Below are positions 8,149 to 15,125 of a stretch of DNA of 35,402 bases, piece after piece (positions within the stretch are counted from its first letter, which is position 1; every line of letters begins with the position of its first letter). This DNA is from Collinsella sp. (GTDB lineage Bacteria; Actinomycetota; Coriobacteriia; Coriobacteriales; Coriobacteriaceae). The translations under genes were made by a program, and so were the position numbers. A model generated the notes under the pieces. That model was not told the origin of the DNA and searched no databases. It saw only the letters and a program-made list of their open reading frames with translations. The DNA is taken from assembly GCA_018380195.1 (NCBI GenBank), contig JAGZUC010000021.1, forward strand, positions 1 to 35,402. The letters are read 5' to 3'.

Positions 8149-8982
8149 ATGGAAAACGAGAACATCACCGCCGTCGCCGAGGGCAAGCCCTCCGGCTACA
8201 AGGTCACCAAGAAGGACCTGCGCAACGCGAACTGGCGCTGGCTCATGAGCGTGTGCACCTTCAACTACCAGACCCAGCAGGGCGCCTCAGTCGCCTACGC
8301 CCTCTCGCCGGTCCTGAGGAAGATCTACACGAACGACGAGGACTATAAGCAAGCGCTCAACAACCACTTCCGCTACTACAACACCCAGCCTTGGCTCGCC
8401 GCCATCATCCTCGGCGCCTGCGTGGCCATGGAGGAGCGTGACGGCCTCGCGGCGGCGGACGCCGTCCAAGACCTGAAGATCGGCACCATGGGACCGCTCG
8501 CCGGCGTCGGCGACTCCCTGCTCATGACCATGATCCCGACCATCATGGGCTCCATCGCCGCCTATATGGCCATCGAGGGCAACCCCGTGGGAGCCGGCAT
8601 CTGGTTCGCGCTCATCCTGGCCATCTTCTGGGTCCGCATGCACGCCCTCGAGTTCGGCTACAAGCAGGGTGTGAAGCTCGTCACCGACTTCAGCGAGAAG
8701 CTTCCCAACCTCACTGCCGCCGCCTCCGTGCTCGGCCTCACCGTGGTCGGCTGCCTCATCGCCTCGGTCATCGGCGTCACCTGCCCGATTAGCTTCAGCT
8801 TCGGCGACGTCTCGATGGAGATTCAGCCGCTGCTCGACAAGATCCTGCCTGCCATGATCCCCGCCGCCATCACGGGAAGCGCGTACTACCTTCTTACCAA
8901 GAAGAATGCGAGCATGACGGCCCTCATCCTCGTGGTGATCGTCCTCGCGATGGTCGCCTCCGCCGCTGGCATCCTCGCCTAG
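8149..8982 (+). CDS. Mannose-family PTS permease subunit IID
   Basis: This 277-residue protein is the IID partner unique to the mannose class. It begins with a long cytoplasmic amphipathic region containing VTKKDLRNANWRW and the phrase FNYQTQQGASVAYAL. It continues with MGPLAGVGDSLLMTMIPTI, a highly conserved IID block, and ends in two C-terminal membrane helices. Start codon ATG at 8149 follows GAGAGGAUGAG. Length and order match canonical IID. It is co-transcribed with IIC (2-bp gap) and followed after 26 bp by IIA. Confidence 0.95.
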   Translation: MENENITAVAEGKPSGYKVTKKDLRNANWRWLMSVCTFNYQTQQGASVAYALSPVLRKIYTNDEDYKQALNNHFRYYNTQPWLAAIILGACVAMEERDGLAAADAVQDLKIGTMGPLAGVGDSLLMTMIPTIMGSIAAYMAIEGNPVGAGIWFALILAIFWVRMHALEFGYKQGVKLVTDFSEKLPNLTAAASVLGLTVVGCLIASVIGVTCPISFSFGDVSMEIQPLLDKILPAMIPAAITGSAYYLLTKKNASMTALILVVIVLAMVASAAGILA

Positions 8983-9008
8983 CTTCGACCCAAGAGATTG
9001 GTGAATCA

Positions 9009-9407
9009 ATGAGAAAGATAGTTGTGGCGAGCCATTCCCTTCTCGCCCAGGGCTTCAAGGACACCCTCGAGTTCCTTACGGGTAAGAGCGACGCCGTCAA
9101 CGCCGTGTGCGCCTACGTGAACGACAACGGCGAGGGGCTCGACGCGGCGGTCGAGGCGGCTCTTTCGGGCACTGACGAGGTCGTCGTCCTCACCGACGCG
9201 CTCGGCGGCAGCGTGAACCAGCGCTTCTCCCGCTTCGCCTCCGACCGGATCCACGTGATCGCGGGTGTCAACCTCCCGCTCGCCATGACGGTCGCGCTCG
9301 CGCGCCCCGACGAGAAACTCGACTTCGACGCCCTCGTCGACGAGGCGCGCCAGCAGATCGTCTACGTGAACGGTGCCAGTTCCGCCGAGTGCGAAGACGA
9401 CGAATAG
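9009..9407 (+). CDS. Mannose-family PTS component IIA
   Basis: This 132-residue cytoplasmic phosphocarrier accepts phosphate from HPr. It opens with the EIIA-Man fold signature KIVVASHSLLAQG, with His9 as the active site. It continues with the DE-VVLTDALGGSVNQ strand and INLPL-like block (GVNLPLAMTVAL) typical of the family. It is a stand-alone IIA rather than a IIAB fusion. The ribosome-binding site is weak (AGAGAUUGGUG), so lower or coupled translation is possible. Genes for EI and HPr are not in the window and must be elsewhere. Confidence 0.93.
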   Translation: MRKIVVASHSLLAQGFKDTLEFLTGKSDAVNAVCAYVNDNGEGLDAAVEAALSGTDEVVVLTDALGGSVNQRFSRFASDRIHVIAGVNLPLAMTVALARPDEKLDFDALVDEARQQIVYVNGASSAECEDDE

Positions 9408-9419
9408 AGGAGGTCGACG

Positions 9420-10544
9420 ATGAGAGAGTTCCTTAAGGACGTGTGGATGCACGGCGGTGAGGAAAGCCGCGCCATCACCCCCGAGAACATCACGGGCGAG
9501 AAGGGCCGTGCCGCCATGTCGGCCAGCCACCTCGGCGTCGGCCGCAAGGGCTCGTGCTGCGTGCCCCTTGAGTCCGGCGAGACCATCACGCTCGCGGACA
9601 TCGAGGGCCCCGGCATCATCCGCCACATCTGGATGACCGTCCCCGACAAGACCGCCGCCGGCAGCTTCGTCATGCGCGACCTCGTGCTGCGCTTCTACTG
9701 GGACGACGAGGAGACCCCCTCGGTCGAGTGCCCTGTCGGCGACTTCTTCTGCAACGGCTTCGGTGAGCGCGCCATCGTCAACTCGATGCCCATCTGCGTG
9801 AACCCGACGGGCGGCATGAACTGCTACTTCGAGATGCCTTTCAGGAAGCACGCCAAGGTCACGCTTACGAGCGAGCACCCCGGGTTCATTAAGTACATCT
9901 TCTACACGTTCAACTACGCGCTCACCGACGTGCCGGACGACGCCATGTACTTCCACGCCCGTTTTAACCGCGAGCGCAGCACCCGCAGGGGCGTCGACTA
10001 CACCGTGCTCGACGGCGTGCGCGGTAAGGGCTACTACGTCGGCACCTACATGGCCCTGTGCGCCCTGGAGCGCTATTGGTGGGGCGAGGGCGAGATGAAG
10101 TTCTTCCTCGACGGCGACGAGGAGTTCCCCACGGTCACCTCGACGGGAGCCGAGGACTACTTCGGCGGTGCCTGGGCCTTCCTCGACAGGCCGCCCCACG
10201 CGCTGCCCGAGGCGCAGTGCTTCAACACGCTGTTCGCCGGCTACCCGTACCGCTCGACGCGCGACGCCACGCGCGACCGCTTCAGCGCGGGCAAGCCGAA
10301 CCCGAACCCGATGCTCGCGACCAACGACGACGCGCTGCCCAGGCATGGCCTCTACAGGTGGCACCTTCCCGACCCGATCTCGTTCAAGGAGGACCTGCGC
10401 GTGACGTTCCAGGACCTCGGCAACGACGACATCAAGCTCTACGAGCGCGAGGACGACATCTCCACCGTCGCCTACTGGTACCAAAGCGAGCCGCACGCCG
10501 TGCTCGCCCCGTTTGCCGCAAGGCAGGACCGCGTGCCCAGGTAG
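9420..10544 (+). CDS. GH172-family glycosidase (DUF2961)
   Basis: This 374-residue protein has no signal peptide, so it acts in the cytoplasm on imported sugar. It belongs to the DUF2961 family, now GH172, whose characterised members include alpha-D-fructofuranosidase / difructose dianhydride I synthase-hydrolase and alpha-D-arabinofuranosidases. Recognisable blocks are GPGIIRHIWMTVP (63-75), VECPVGDFFCNGFG (102-115), WWGEGEMKFFLDGD (220-233) and STGAEDYFGGAW (241-252). The glutamates in GEGE (223/225) and TGAEDYF (245) are the likely catalytic pair by their spacing. It starts 12 bp after IIA with a strong GAGGAGGT site. The downstream fructokinase favours a fructoside substrate. Confidence 0.88.
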   Translation: MREFLKDVWMHGGEESRAITPENITGEKGRAAMSASHLGVGRKGSCCVPLESGETITLADIEGPGIIRHIWMTVPDKTAAGSFVMRDLVLRFYWDDEETPSVECPVGDFFCNGFGERAIVNSMPICVNPTGGMNCYFEMPFRKHAKVTLTSEHPGFIKYIFYTFNYALTDVPDDAMYFHARFNRERSTRRGVDYTVLDGVRGKGYYVGTYMALCALERYWWGEGEMKFFLDGDEEFPTVTSTGAEDYFGGAWAFLDRPPHALPEAQCFNTLFAGYPYRSTRDATRDRFSAGKPNPNPMLATNDDALPRHGLYRWHLPDPISFKEDLRVTFQDLGNDDIKLYEREDDISTVAYWYQSEPHAVLAPFAARQDRVPR

Positions 10545-10571
10545 GGTCGCCTCGAAACAAGCCAACGTTAT

Positions 10572-10609
10572 GGGCGCCCGCGGTTGACCATGACTGCGGG
10601 CGTCCCTTT
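10572..10609 (+). terminator. Intra-operon hairpin before the fructokinase gene
   Basis: GGGCGCCCGC (10572-10581) pairs with GCGGGCG (10596-10602) and CCC (10604-10606) with a single T bulge, followed by only TTTG. It may be a leaky terminator, an attenuator or an mRNA-stabilising stem that sets the ratio between PTS/glycosidase and kinase. Confidence 0.45.
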
Positions 10610-10623
10610 GTAAGGAGGATCAC

Positions 10624-11508
10624 ATGAGCGAAAAGCAAATGAGGCTCGGCGCCCTCGAGGCCGGCGGGACCAAGATGGTCTGTGCCGTGGTGTCCGGCGA
10701 CGGCGAGGTCCTCGACCGTATGGAGACCCCGACGCTTATGCCCGCCGAGACTGTCCCACAAATGGTCGAGTGGTTCACCGCCCGTGATGTGAACGCGTTG
10801 GGCATCGGCGCCTTCGGCCCGACCTGCGTCGACCCCGCCGACGAGCGCTACGGCTCCATCCTCCAAACGCCCAAGCTCGCGTGGCGAGGCTATGGTCTTC
10901 GCGCCGCGTTCGCCGACGCCCTCGGGATTCCGGTGGCCTACGATACGGACGTGAACGTTGCCTGCCTCGGCGAAGTGGTCTTCGGCTGCTGCAAGGGGCT
11001 CAAGGACGCCGTCTACGTGACCATCGGCACCGGCGTGGGCGCGGGCGTCATGTGCGCGGGCAGGCTCCTTCACGGCATGCTGCACCCCGAGGCCGGTCAC
11101 ATGCTGGTAAGGACCCGTCCCACCGAGGAAGGACGCTGCGTCTGCCCGAGCCACGCGAGCTGCCTCGAGGGCCTCGCCTCCGGCCCCGCCATCGCCGCGC
11201 GCTGGGGAAAGCCCGCGGCCGAGCTCGCGGACAACGATGAGGTGTGGATGCTCGAGGGGGATTATCTGGGGCAGATGTGTGCGAACCTCGTGCTCATGTA
11301 CTCGCCTCGCCGCATCGTCCTCGGCGGTGGCGTGATGCACCAGGAGCAGCTCTACGGCATCGTCCGCAAGAAGACCCTCGAATATCTGGGTGGCTACATC
11401 CAGACCGCCGAGCTTAAGGACATGGAGAGCTACATCTGCGCCCCGGGCTGCGGCGGCGACCAAGGAATCCTCGGCGCGGCCGAGCTGGCAAGCAGGGCGC
11501 TCGCGTAA
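10624..11508 (+). CDS. scrK: ROK-family fructokinase
   Basis: This 294-residue sugar kinase probably phosphorylates free fructose to fructose 6-phosphate. The N-terminal phosphate loop GALEAGGTKMVCAV is the form seen in ROK fructokinases (ScrK/GmuE type) rather than glucokinases. The catalytic aspartate lies in YDTDVNVACLGE, and the zinc site is HPEAGHM plus CVCPSHASCLEG. An AAGGAGG site lies just before the ATG. It is the last gene of the PTS-GH172 operon. It makes sense there: the PTS leaves one hexose phosphorylated, the glycosidase releases a second unphosphorylated one, and this enzyme recovers it. The fructose preference is inferred from family resemblance. Confidence 0.87.
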   Translation: MSEKQMRLGALEAGGTKMVCAVVSGDGEVLDRMETPTLMPAETVPQMVEWFTARDVNALGIGAFGPTCVDPADERYGSILQTPKLAWRGYGLRAAFADALGIPVAYDTDVNVACLGEVVFGCCKGLKDAVYVTIGTGVGAGVMCAGRLLHGMLHPEAGHMLVRTRPTEEGRCVCPSHASCLEGLASGPAIAARWGKPAAELADNDEVWMLEGDYLGQMCANLVLMYSPRRIVLGGGVMHQEQLYGIVRKKTLEYLGGYIQTAELKDMESYICAPGCGGDQGILGAAELASRALA

Positions 11509-11540
11509 CTTGCGCTCTCTCCGCCATACAACGCGTTAAG

Positions 11541-11590
11541 AAAAGACGAGCGCTTCTTGCCAATTGGGCGGCAAGAAGCGCTCGTCTTTT
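11541..11590. terminator. Strong bidirectional terminator after the PTS operon
   Basis: A perfect 21-bp inverted repeat (11541-11561 with 11570-11590) encloses an 8-base loop. It has A4 on the left and T4 plus a downstream T-rich tract on the right. It can end both the PTS-fructokinase operon on the plus strand and the methyltransferase operon arriving on the minus strand. Confidence 0.93.
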
Positions 11591-11603
11591 GCATTTTTGC
11601 CTC

Positions 11604-12434
11604 TCAAAATCTTATTTTCACGATTTGCATTTTCATCCCGTTGTCACCGACCCTTGCGAGAAACCGGAAAAAGCCGCTGACAGAAGGGTCTTTCAAATCG
11701 TTGTAGCCCAGCATATAGCCGCGACTTGTGACCTGCAGACGGCTGTCCCACGTGCCGATTTCCTTGGCGGCATCCGAAACCGCAAAATATGCCCCCACAT
11801 CCTTGATTTTTGCAGTCTTAAGCCATGTTTTTGCGATCATCTTTACTGCTGTCCGATTGGCAGCATCAAAGACCAGCACACCGCCGGGGAAAGCGTCCGC
11901 CATCTCCCGCACCAGTTCCCGGACCTGCTGGGTCAGAAAGTAATAGAACACCCCGGAGGCAAAGAACACCGCCCCGCCGGAGGCATCGATTTTGCCAAAC
12001 CATGCGGTGTCTTTCAGGTCGCAGGGGATATTTTGTTCTCTATCCTCGGCGGGCAGCAGCTGCTGCCGCAAGGCAATCACATCCGGGAAGTCCAGATTGT
12101 AGATCTTGCATCTACCGTTGTCGCAGGTTCTGCCGGTGTTGTCCAGCCCACAGCCCAGATTGACCACCGCCGCATTGGGGTGGCCTTTCAGGTAATCCCG
12201 CACCTCGAAAGCAAGATCACTCTGCCGCATCGCCACCTCCAGCGCACCAAAGCGCTGCATCAGGCTGCGGGAGTTTTTCTCTGCCTCTGAAAAGTCGTAG
12301 TCAATCTGGTCGAGCAGACGAACCGCTGCTTCATCCCTGTAAAGGTTCGGGTACAGCTCCGTACACAGCTTCCGGGAATACAGCGGGAGGATCAGCGTCT
12401 CCTGCACGGTGTTTTTCTCAATTTTACATTTCAT
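11604..12434 (-). CDS. SAM-dependent methyltransferase of the leucine carboxyl methyltransferase-like (COG3315) group
   Basis: This 276-residue class I methyltransferase has the SAM-binding motif VVNLGCGLDNTGRT (about residues 91-104), the acidic loop NLDFPDV, and the later block GGVLVFDAANR. The pattern matches the PF04072/COG3315 O-methyltransferases, whose bacterial substrates are mostly unknown small molecules. Codon use is more A/T-rich than the flanks (AAA, GAA, ATT common), pointing to a Firmicutes-like donor. It starts 8 bases after GAGGA, immediately downstream of broken methyltransferase remnants, and ends next to the shared terminator. It looks intact. The substrate is unknown. Confidence 0.8.
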   Translation of the reverse strand: MKCKIEKNTVQETLILPLYSRKLCTELYPNLYRDEAAVRLLDQIDYDFSEAEKNSRSLMQRFGALEVAMRQSDLAFEVRDYLKGHPNAAVVNLGCGLDNTGRTCDNGRCKIYNLDFPDVIALRQQLLPAEDREQNIPCDLKDTAWFGKIDASGGAVFFASGVFYYFLTQQVRELVREMADAFPGGVLVFDAANRTAVKMIAKTWLKTAKIKDVGAYFAVSDAAKEIGTWDSRLQVTSRGYMLGYNDLKDPSVSGFFRFLARVGDNGMKMQIVKIRF

Positions 12435-12445
12435 AGGTTACTTCC

Positions 12446-12538
12446 TCAGTGAATAAAAACTGTCATAAGTGCCGCCAGCACAGCCGCTATGACCGTCATG
12501 CCTATCGCCATGTGCAGGATGGATGCAAAAATGCCCGC
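12446..12538 (-). pseudogene. C-terminal membrane-helix scrap of an unidentified membrane protein
   Basis: In a frame different from the truncated methyltransferase, the minus strand reads a hydrophobic segment (ASILHMAIGMTVIAAVLAAL, then MTVFIH and a stop). It looks like the last transmembrane helix of a transporter or S-component. It directly precedes the ATG at 12434 and has no start of its own, so a deletion probably fused two neighbouring genes of an ancestral cluster. Confidence 0.45.
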
Positions 12539-12867
12539 ATGGCGTCCTCAAACACCATATCCGCCACACTGCCTTGCAGAACGGCGCAACGCCCCTCCTG
12601 AATTGCAACTCGGTTGAGCTTTCTAGCCTTCTCCACGCTGACGGGCGAATAGTCGATGCCCTTGACGACGCCATGCGGGCATTTTTCCAGCAGCCGTTTT
12701 ATGTTCGCCCCGCCGCCGCAGCCGCAATCCAGCACCTCGGCATTTGGCGAAAGTCGTAAAAATCGAAGCCCCCACCGCGCCACAGGGCTGTGGCCCAGAT
12801 TCATCATGGCAACCATAAGTTTTCCGCCGAGGCCCACGGGCTTGCGGGTGTTTTCAAAGAACGACAT
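12502..12867 (-). pseudogene. Truncated class I SAM-dependent methyltransferase
   Basis: The start at 12867 (SFFENTRKP after a GGAGGGG site) overlaps the upstream methyltransferase gene by 14 bp. The protein is normal through the SAM site VLDCGCGGGANIKRLLEKCP and KGIDYSPVSVEKARKLN up to GSVADMVFED, then breaks after about 110 residues into MRAFLHPSCTWR and a stop. The family normally runs to about 200 residues. The break sits exactly in a 20-bp inverted copy (12527-12546) of the gene's own sequence at 12667-12686, so an inverted duplication plus deletion destroyed it. It is almost certainly non-functional. Confidence 0.75.
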
Positions 12868-13483
12868 CTGGCCCCTCCGATTTCGTGCATTCCGCATAGG
12901 TCAACGGGAACGAGGCCTTCAGCACCGCGCTTTTCTGCACCGACCAGCCGTTTTGACGCAGGAAACACAGGTATTCCTCGCTTGTCCATCTGCTATGGAG
13001 GGGGAATCCCGCCATACTCATGAAAAAGGCTTTTGCCTTGCCGGAAATCGAGTTCCCCGCGTGGGTGAAGGTTGGAGCGATGAGCACGCCGTCGTCCTTC
13101 AGCACCCGCCTGATTTCTTGTAGGGCCTTTTCCGGATGCGGCACTATGTGAAGCGCGTTGGACGCGATCACCACATCAAAGGACTTCTGTGCATAGGGCA
13201 GGCGGAACATATCTTGTACGGAAAAGTGCAGCTTTGCGGATTGATTGTCCCGCTTTGCTTCAAGGATCATCTTTGCAGAAGCGTCTGTAGCCTCGATGTG
13301 CGCCGTCGCATTCACGATGTTCTTTGCGATAAGCCCCGTGCCGGTGGCAACCTCCAGTACGGTTTTCGCTTTTACTACCGGCCGGATAAGCCCATACATC
13401 TTCTCATACGCCGCCCGGTCCTTTCGCATGAAACGGTCGTACCGACCGGCATTCTTGTCCCAGAAGTCCTTGCGTTCGTGCAT
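12854..13483 (-). CDS. Class I SAM-dependent methyltransferase (Methyltransf_11/25 type)
   Basis: The 209-residue product starts MHERKDFWDKNAGRYDRFM and carries motif I VLEVATGTGLIAKNI, then IEATDASAKMI and DVVIASNALHIVPHPEKAL, and motif IV-V RRVLKDDGVLIAPTF. This is the ubiquitous small-molecule/quinone-type methyltransferase fold; the substrate is unknown. The start at 13483 is chosen over 13534 because the extra 17 residues lack conservation and GGGGGC lies upstream of 13483. It is first in a minus-strand cluster with two further methyltransferases, overlapping the next gene. The operator-like dyads at 13502-13558 lie directly upstream. It is lower in GC than its surroundings. Confidence 0.82.
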   Translation of the reverse strand: MHERKDFWDKNAGRYDRFMRKDRAAYEKMYGLIRPVVKAKTVLEVATGTGLIAKNIVNATAHIEATDASAKMILEAKRDNQSAKLHFSVQDMFRLPYAQKSFDVVIASNALHIVPHPEKALQEIRRVLKDDGVLIAPTFTHAGNSISGKAKAFFMSMAGFPLHSRWTSEEYLCFLRQNGWSVQKSAVLKASFPLTYAECTKSEGPDVVL

Positions 13484-13501
13484 GGCTATCGCCCCCAAAA
13501 A

Positions 13502-13558
13502 GTTAGAGCCATCTAACCATAACACACGAATCATGCAGTAAGATAAGGCTAACCTTAT
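13502..13558 (-). promoter_or_regulatory. Promoter region with DtxR/IdeR-like iron box and a second dyad
   Basis: ATAAGGCTAACCTTAT (13543-13558) is a near-palindrome that contains AGGCTAACCT, the core of the IdeR/DtxR consensus TTAGGTTAGGCTAACCTAA. A perfect dyad GTTAGA-GCCA-TCTAAC lies at 13502-13517, 19-34 bp before the methyltransferase start. Together they suggest repression of the methyltransferase cluster by a metal-dependent DtxR-family regulator; this is inferred from the motif alone. Confidence 0.5.
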
Positions 13559-13707
13559 TTTCTTGGCAAAGATGCATCTCTTCGGTTTTCGCTTATAACA
13601 GCGCGAGTCAGATACTAGGCTGGAGCTGAAGAAGGAGTTTGGCGGACAGGTAGGTCGATACCGGTTCCCGGAACGGTGATCCAGTCAATTACACCAGGGC
13701 TCTAGCC

Positions 13708-13721
13708 ATCGAGTGGGAATA
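13708..13721 (+). repeat. Putative attR core (second copy of the guaA 3' end)
   Basis: ATCGAGTGGGAATA repeats the guaA 3'-terminal bases at 3256-3269 in the same orientation and still reads IEWE followed by a stop (TAG). It marks the likely right border of the island. A short open stretch just upstream (ending VGRYRFPER and a stop) may be the tail of a lost island gene. Confidence 0.6.
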
Positions 13722-13731
13722 GAAAATTCCT

Positions 13732-13782
13732 TAGTTATGGGGGTATAAATTTGATTCCCTTTAGGATATACCCCCATAACTA
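13732..13782. terminator. 16-bp inverted repeat just outside the right island border
   Basis: TAGTTATGGGGGTATA (13732-13747) pairs perfectly with 13767-13782 across a 19-base A/T-rich spacer. It lies 10 bp beyond the second guaA-end repeat, at the place where the original guaA terminator would be if the island inserted in guaA. There is no clear T-tract, so an operator or miniature element is also possible. Confidence 0.45.
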
Positions 13783-13870
13783 TATGAATTGACCTGCTGA
13801 CTCCAATGAAGATTGGAGGGTAACTGCCAGGGGTGACGGCCCAGCGAGTGTTATTTTGCGAGCTAGGCGC

Positions 13871-14034
13871 ATTGAAAGCGACCTTTCGTGGTATAAACTA
13901 CTTGCCGGAAGCCGCGGCTTTCAGAGTACGGCTTACGTGTACGTTTAACCTCCGTGGGCGACGGGGTGCCGCAAGGCGTAGAATATCGCCCACCTGTAGG
14001 GGCCTGCAGCGATGCGGGCCCCGCTTCGTATGAA
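13871..14034 (+). ncRNA. Structured leader RNA, candidate type III antitoxin
   Basis: Between a possible promoter (TATAAA near 13890) and the ToxN-like gene lie several stems: GAAAG-CGAC-CTTTC near 13875; GTGGGCGA (13954-13961) with TCGCCCAC (13986-13993) enclosing GCC-GCAA-GGC; and a terminator-like GGGGCC...GGCCCC hairpin (13999-14022) capped by GCGA. Both capping loops are GNRA type. Type III antitoxins are RNAs encoded directly upstream of the toxin and separated from it by a terminator, the same layout. However, I see no clear tandem repeat, which most known antitoxin RNAs have. Confidence 0.45.
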
Positions 14035-14047
14035 GGGGGCGTAACCG

Positions 14048-14497
14048 ATGAAGATCGTATCCATCTCCCAGGACTTCTTCGATCTCGTCGAGGGCGACCG
14101 CGAGCTCATGCTTAAGCACAATCGTCCCTGCATCGTGGTGGTGAGGCTGCGTTTCCGCGGGAAGCGCAGGGACTTTGCCGTGCCGCTGCGTTCCAACATC
14201 GCCCCTAACGTGCCCAAAGACCAGTACTTTGCGTTGCCACCCCGCCCCACGACGCGCCCCGGCTGCCGCCACGGCATCCACTACATCAAGATGTTTCCCA
14301 TAACCAAGGCCTACCAGCGCCGCTTCAGGACCGAGGGCTCGGCCTACTACGAGACGCTCCAGCGCATCATCGATGGCAACACCAAGCGCATTGTCTCCGA
14401 GTGCCAGGCGTACCTTGACCTCTATGAGCGCGAGGGGAGGCCCCGCTTCGCCGTCGACATCGATCGCATCGTGGGCCTGCTGGAAGGCAAGAAATAG
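14048..14497 (+). CDS. ToxN/AbiQ/TenpN-like type III toxin endoribonuclease
   Basis: This 149-residue protein resembles the type III toxin fold. It has an N-terminal MKIVSISQDFFDLV strand-helix, then RPCIVVVRLRFRGKRRDFAVP and LRSNI (compare the ToxN block ending APLTSP), then GIHYIKMFPI (compare LINLKFMIPI). A C-terminal helix YYETLQRIIDGNTKRIVSEC matches the position of the ToxN helix before its end. Such toxins cut RNA and are neutralised by an upstream repeat RNA, often giving phage defence by abortive infection. The start follows AAGGGGG by 8 bases. A structured RNA lies upstream and an intrinsic terminator downstream. It sits just outside the island border. The family assignment rests on pattern comparison by eye. 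Confidence 0.68.
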   Translation: MKIVSISQDFFDLVEGDRELMLKHNRPCIVVVRLRFRGKRRDFAVPLRSNIAPNVPKDQYFALPPRPTTRPGCRHGIHYIKMFPITKAYQRRFRTEGSAYYETLQRIIDGNTKRIVSECQAYLDLYEREGRPRFAVDIDRIVGLLEGKK

Positions 14498-14521
14498 GGC
14501 ACCTCGGCTCAGTCTCGAGCC

Positions 14522-14544
14522 ATGCGGAGTCGCTCCGCATTTTT
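14522..14544 (+). terminator. Terminator after the toxin-like gene
   Basis: ATGCGGAG (14522-14529), a TCG loop and CTCCGCAT (14533-14540) are followed by TTTT. This compact intrinsic terminator ends the toxin-like transcription unit, making it a self-contained module. No gene is evident between here and 14705. Confidence 0.85.
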
Positions 14545-14705
14545 GAACGCCGCGTGTGCGTCCCAAATACTTGAGAAACAAGCTGTGAAGTGCGGTGGCG
14601 CGCCCGTGCCCGTGCATAGCCGTCACCATCAGCGTCTACGCGGCGTCGGCTTCAAGTGGAACTGGCGCCGCTGCTGTATATGGTTTGCCTTGCTGCAAAT
14701 AGCGA

Positions 14706-15125
14706 TCAATGCCCGCGATGTTTCTGCTTGCGCTTCAGTTTTCTCTGTTCGTAGCGCGCATCAGCCTTTTCCACACGGCGTCGGCTTCTTGCTTGAGCCG
14801 ACTCCCGCTTCATCGCTTCCCGCTGTGCCGCGAGCGCCTGTTGTGCCTTGGTGCTCACCGCGGGCCGTTTAAGGGCTTTCGCTGCCTCGTGAGCGCGCCG
14901 CTTGGGGTTCTTCGCGGGCTTGCTTGTTTCAGTGGCCTCGTCGCCGAAGAACGAGAGCTTCTCCCATTCGCTTGTAACGAATCGCAGAATCTCCTCATCG
15001 GACGGCTCCGCGCCGAAGACGATGCGGGCGACGCCATACCTTCCGCCCTCGACGTGCTCCGCCAGCCCGACCCAGAATTGACCGTCGTGATATACGGTCA
15101 GGGTGGACGACACGCTGATCTGCAT
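14706..15125 (-). CDS. yjdF: YjdF-family protein (DUF2992)
   Basis: The 139-residue protein starts MQISVSSTLTVYHDGQFWVG, the typical YjdF opening, followed by EGGRYGVARIVFGAEPSDEEILRF. It ends in a long, highly basic tail finishing in KLKRKQKHRGH, as is usual for the family. YjdF function is not established; in other bacteria the gene is often controlled by the yjdF riboswitch, which binds azaaromatic compounds. The start at 15125 is chosen for the perfect AAGGAGG site 8 bases upstream; a longer reading to 15323 would place the structured leader inside the gene. A 3' scrap of a second copy lies at 3416-3463. Confidence 0.88.
   Translation of the reverse strand: MQISVSSTLTVYHDGQFWVGLAEHVEGGRYGVARIVFGAEPSDEEILRFVTSEWEKLSFFGDEATETSKPAKNPKRRAHEAAKALKRPAVSTKAQQALAAQREAMKRESAQARSRRRVEKADARYEQRKLKRKQKHRGH

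Noticed and set aside
9006..10565. A 519-codon minus-strand frame opposite IIA and the GH172 gene
   Set aside because: It is a shadow of two well-supported plus-strand genes; no ribosome-binding site or recognisable domain.
14522..14872. A plus-strand gene after the toxin-like gene
   Set aside because: The frame begins inside a terminator hairpin, has no ribosome-binding site, and its second half is antisense to yjdF.
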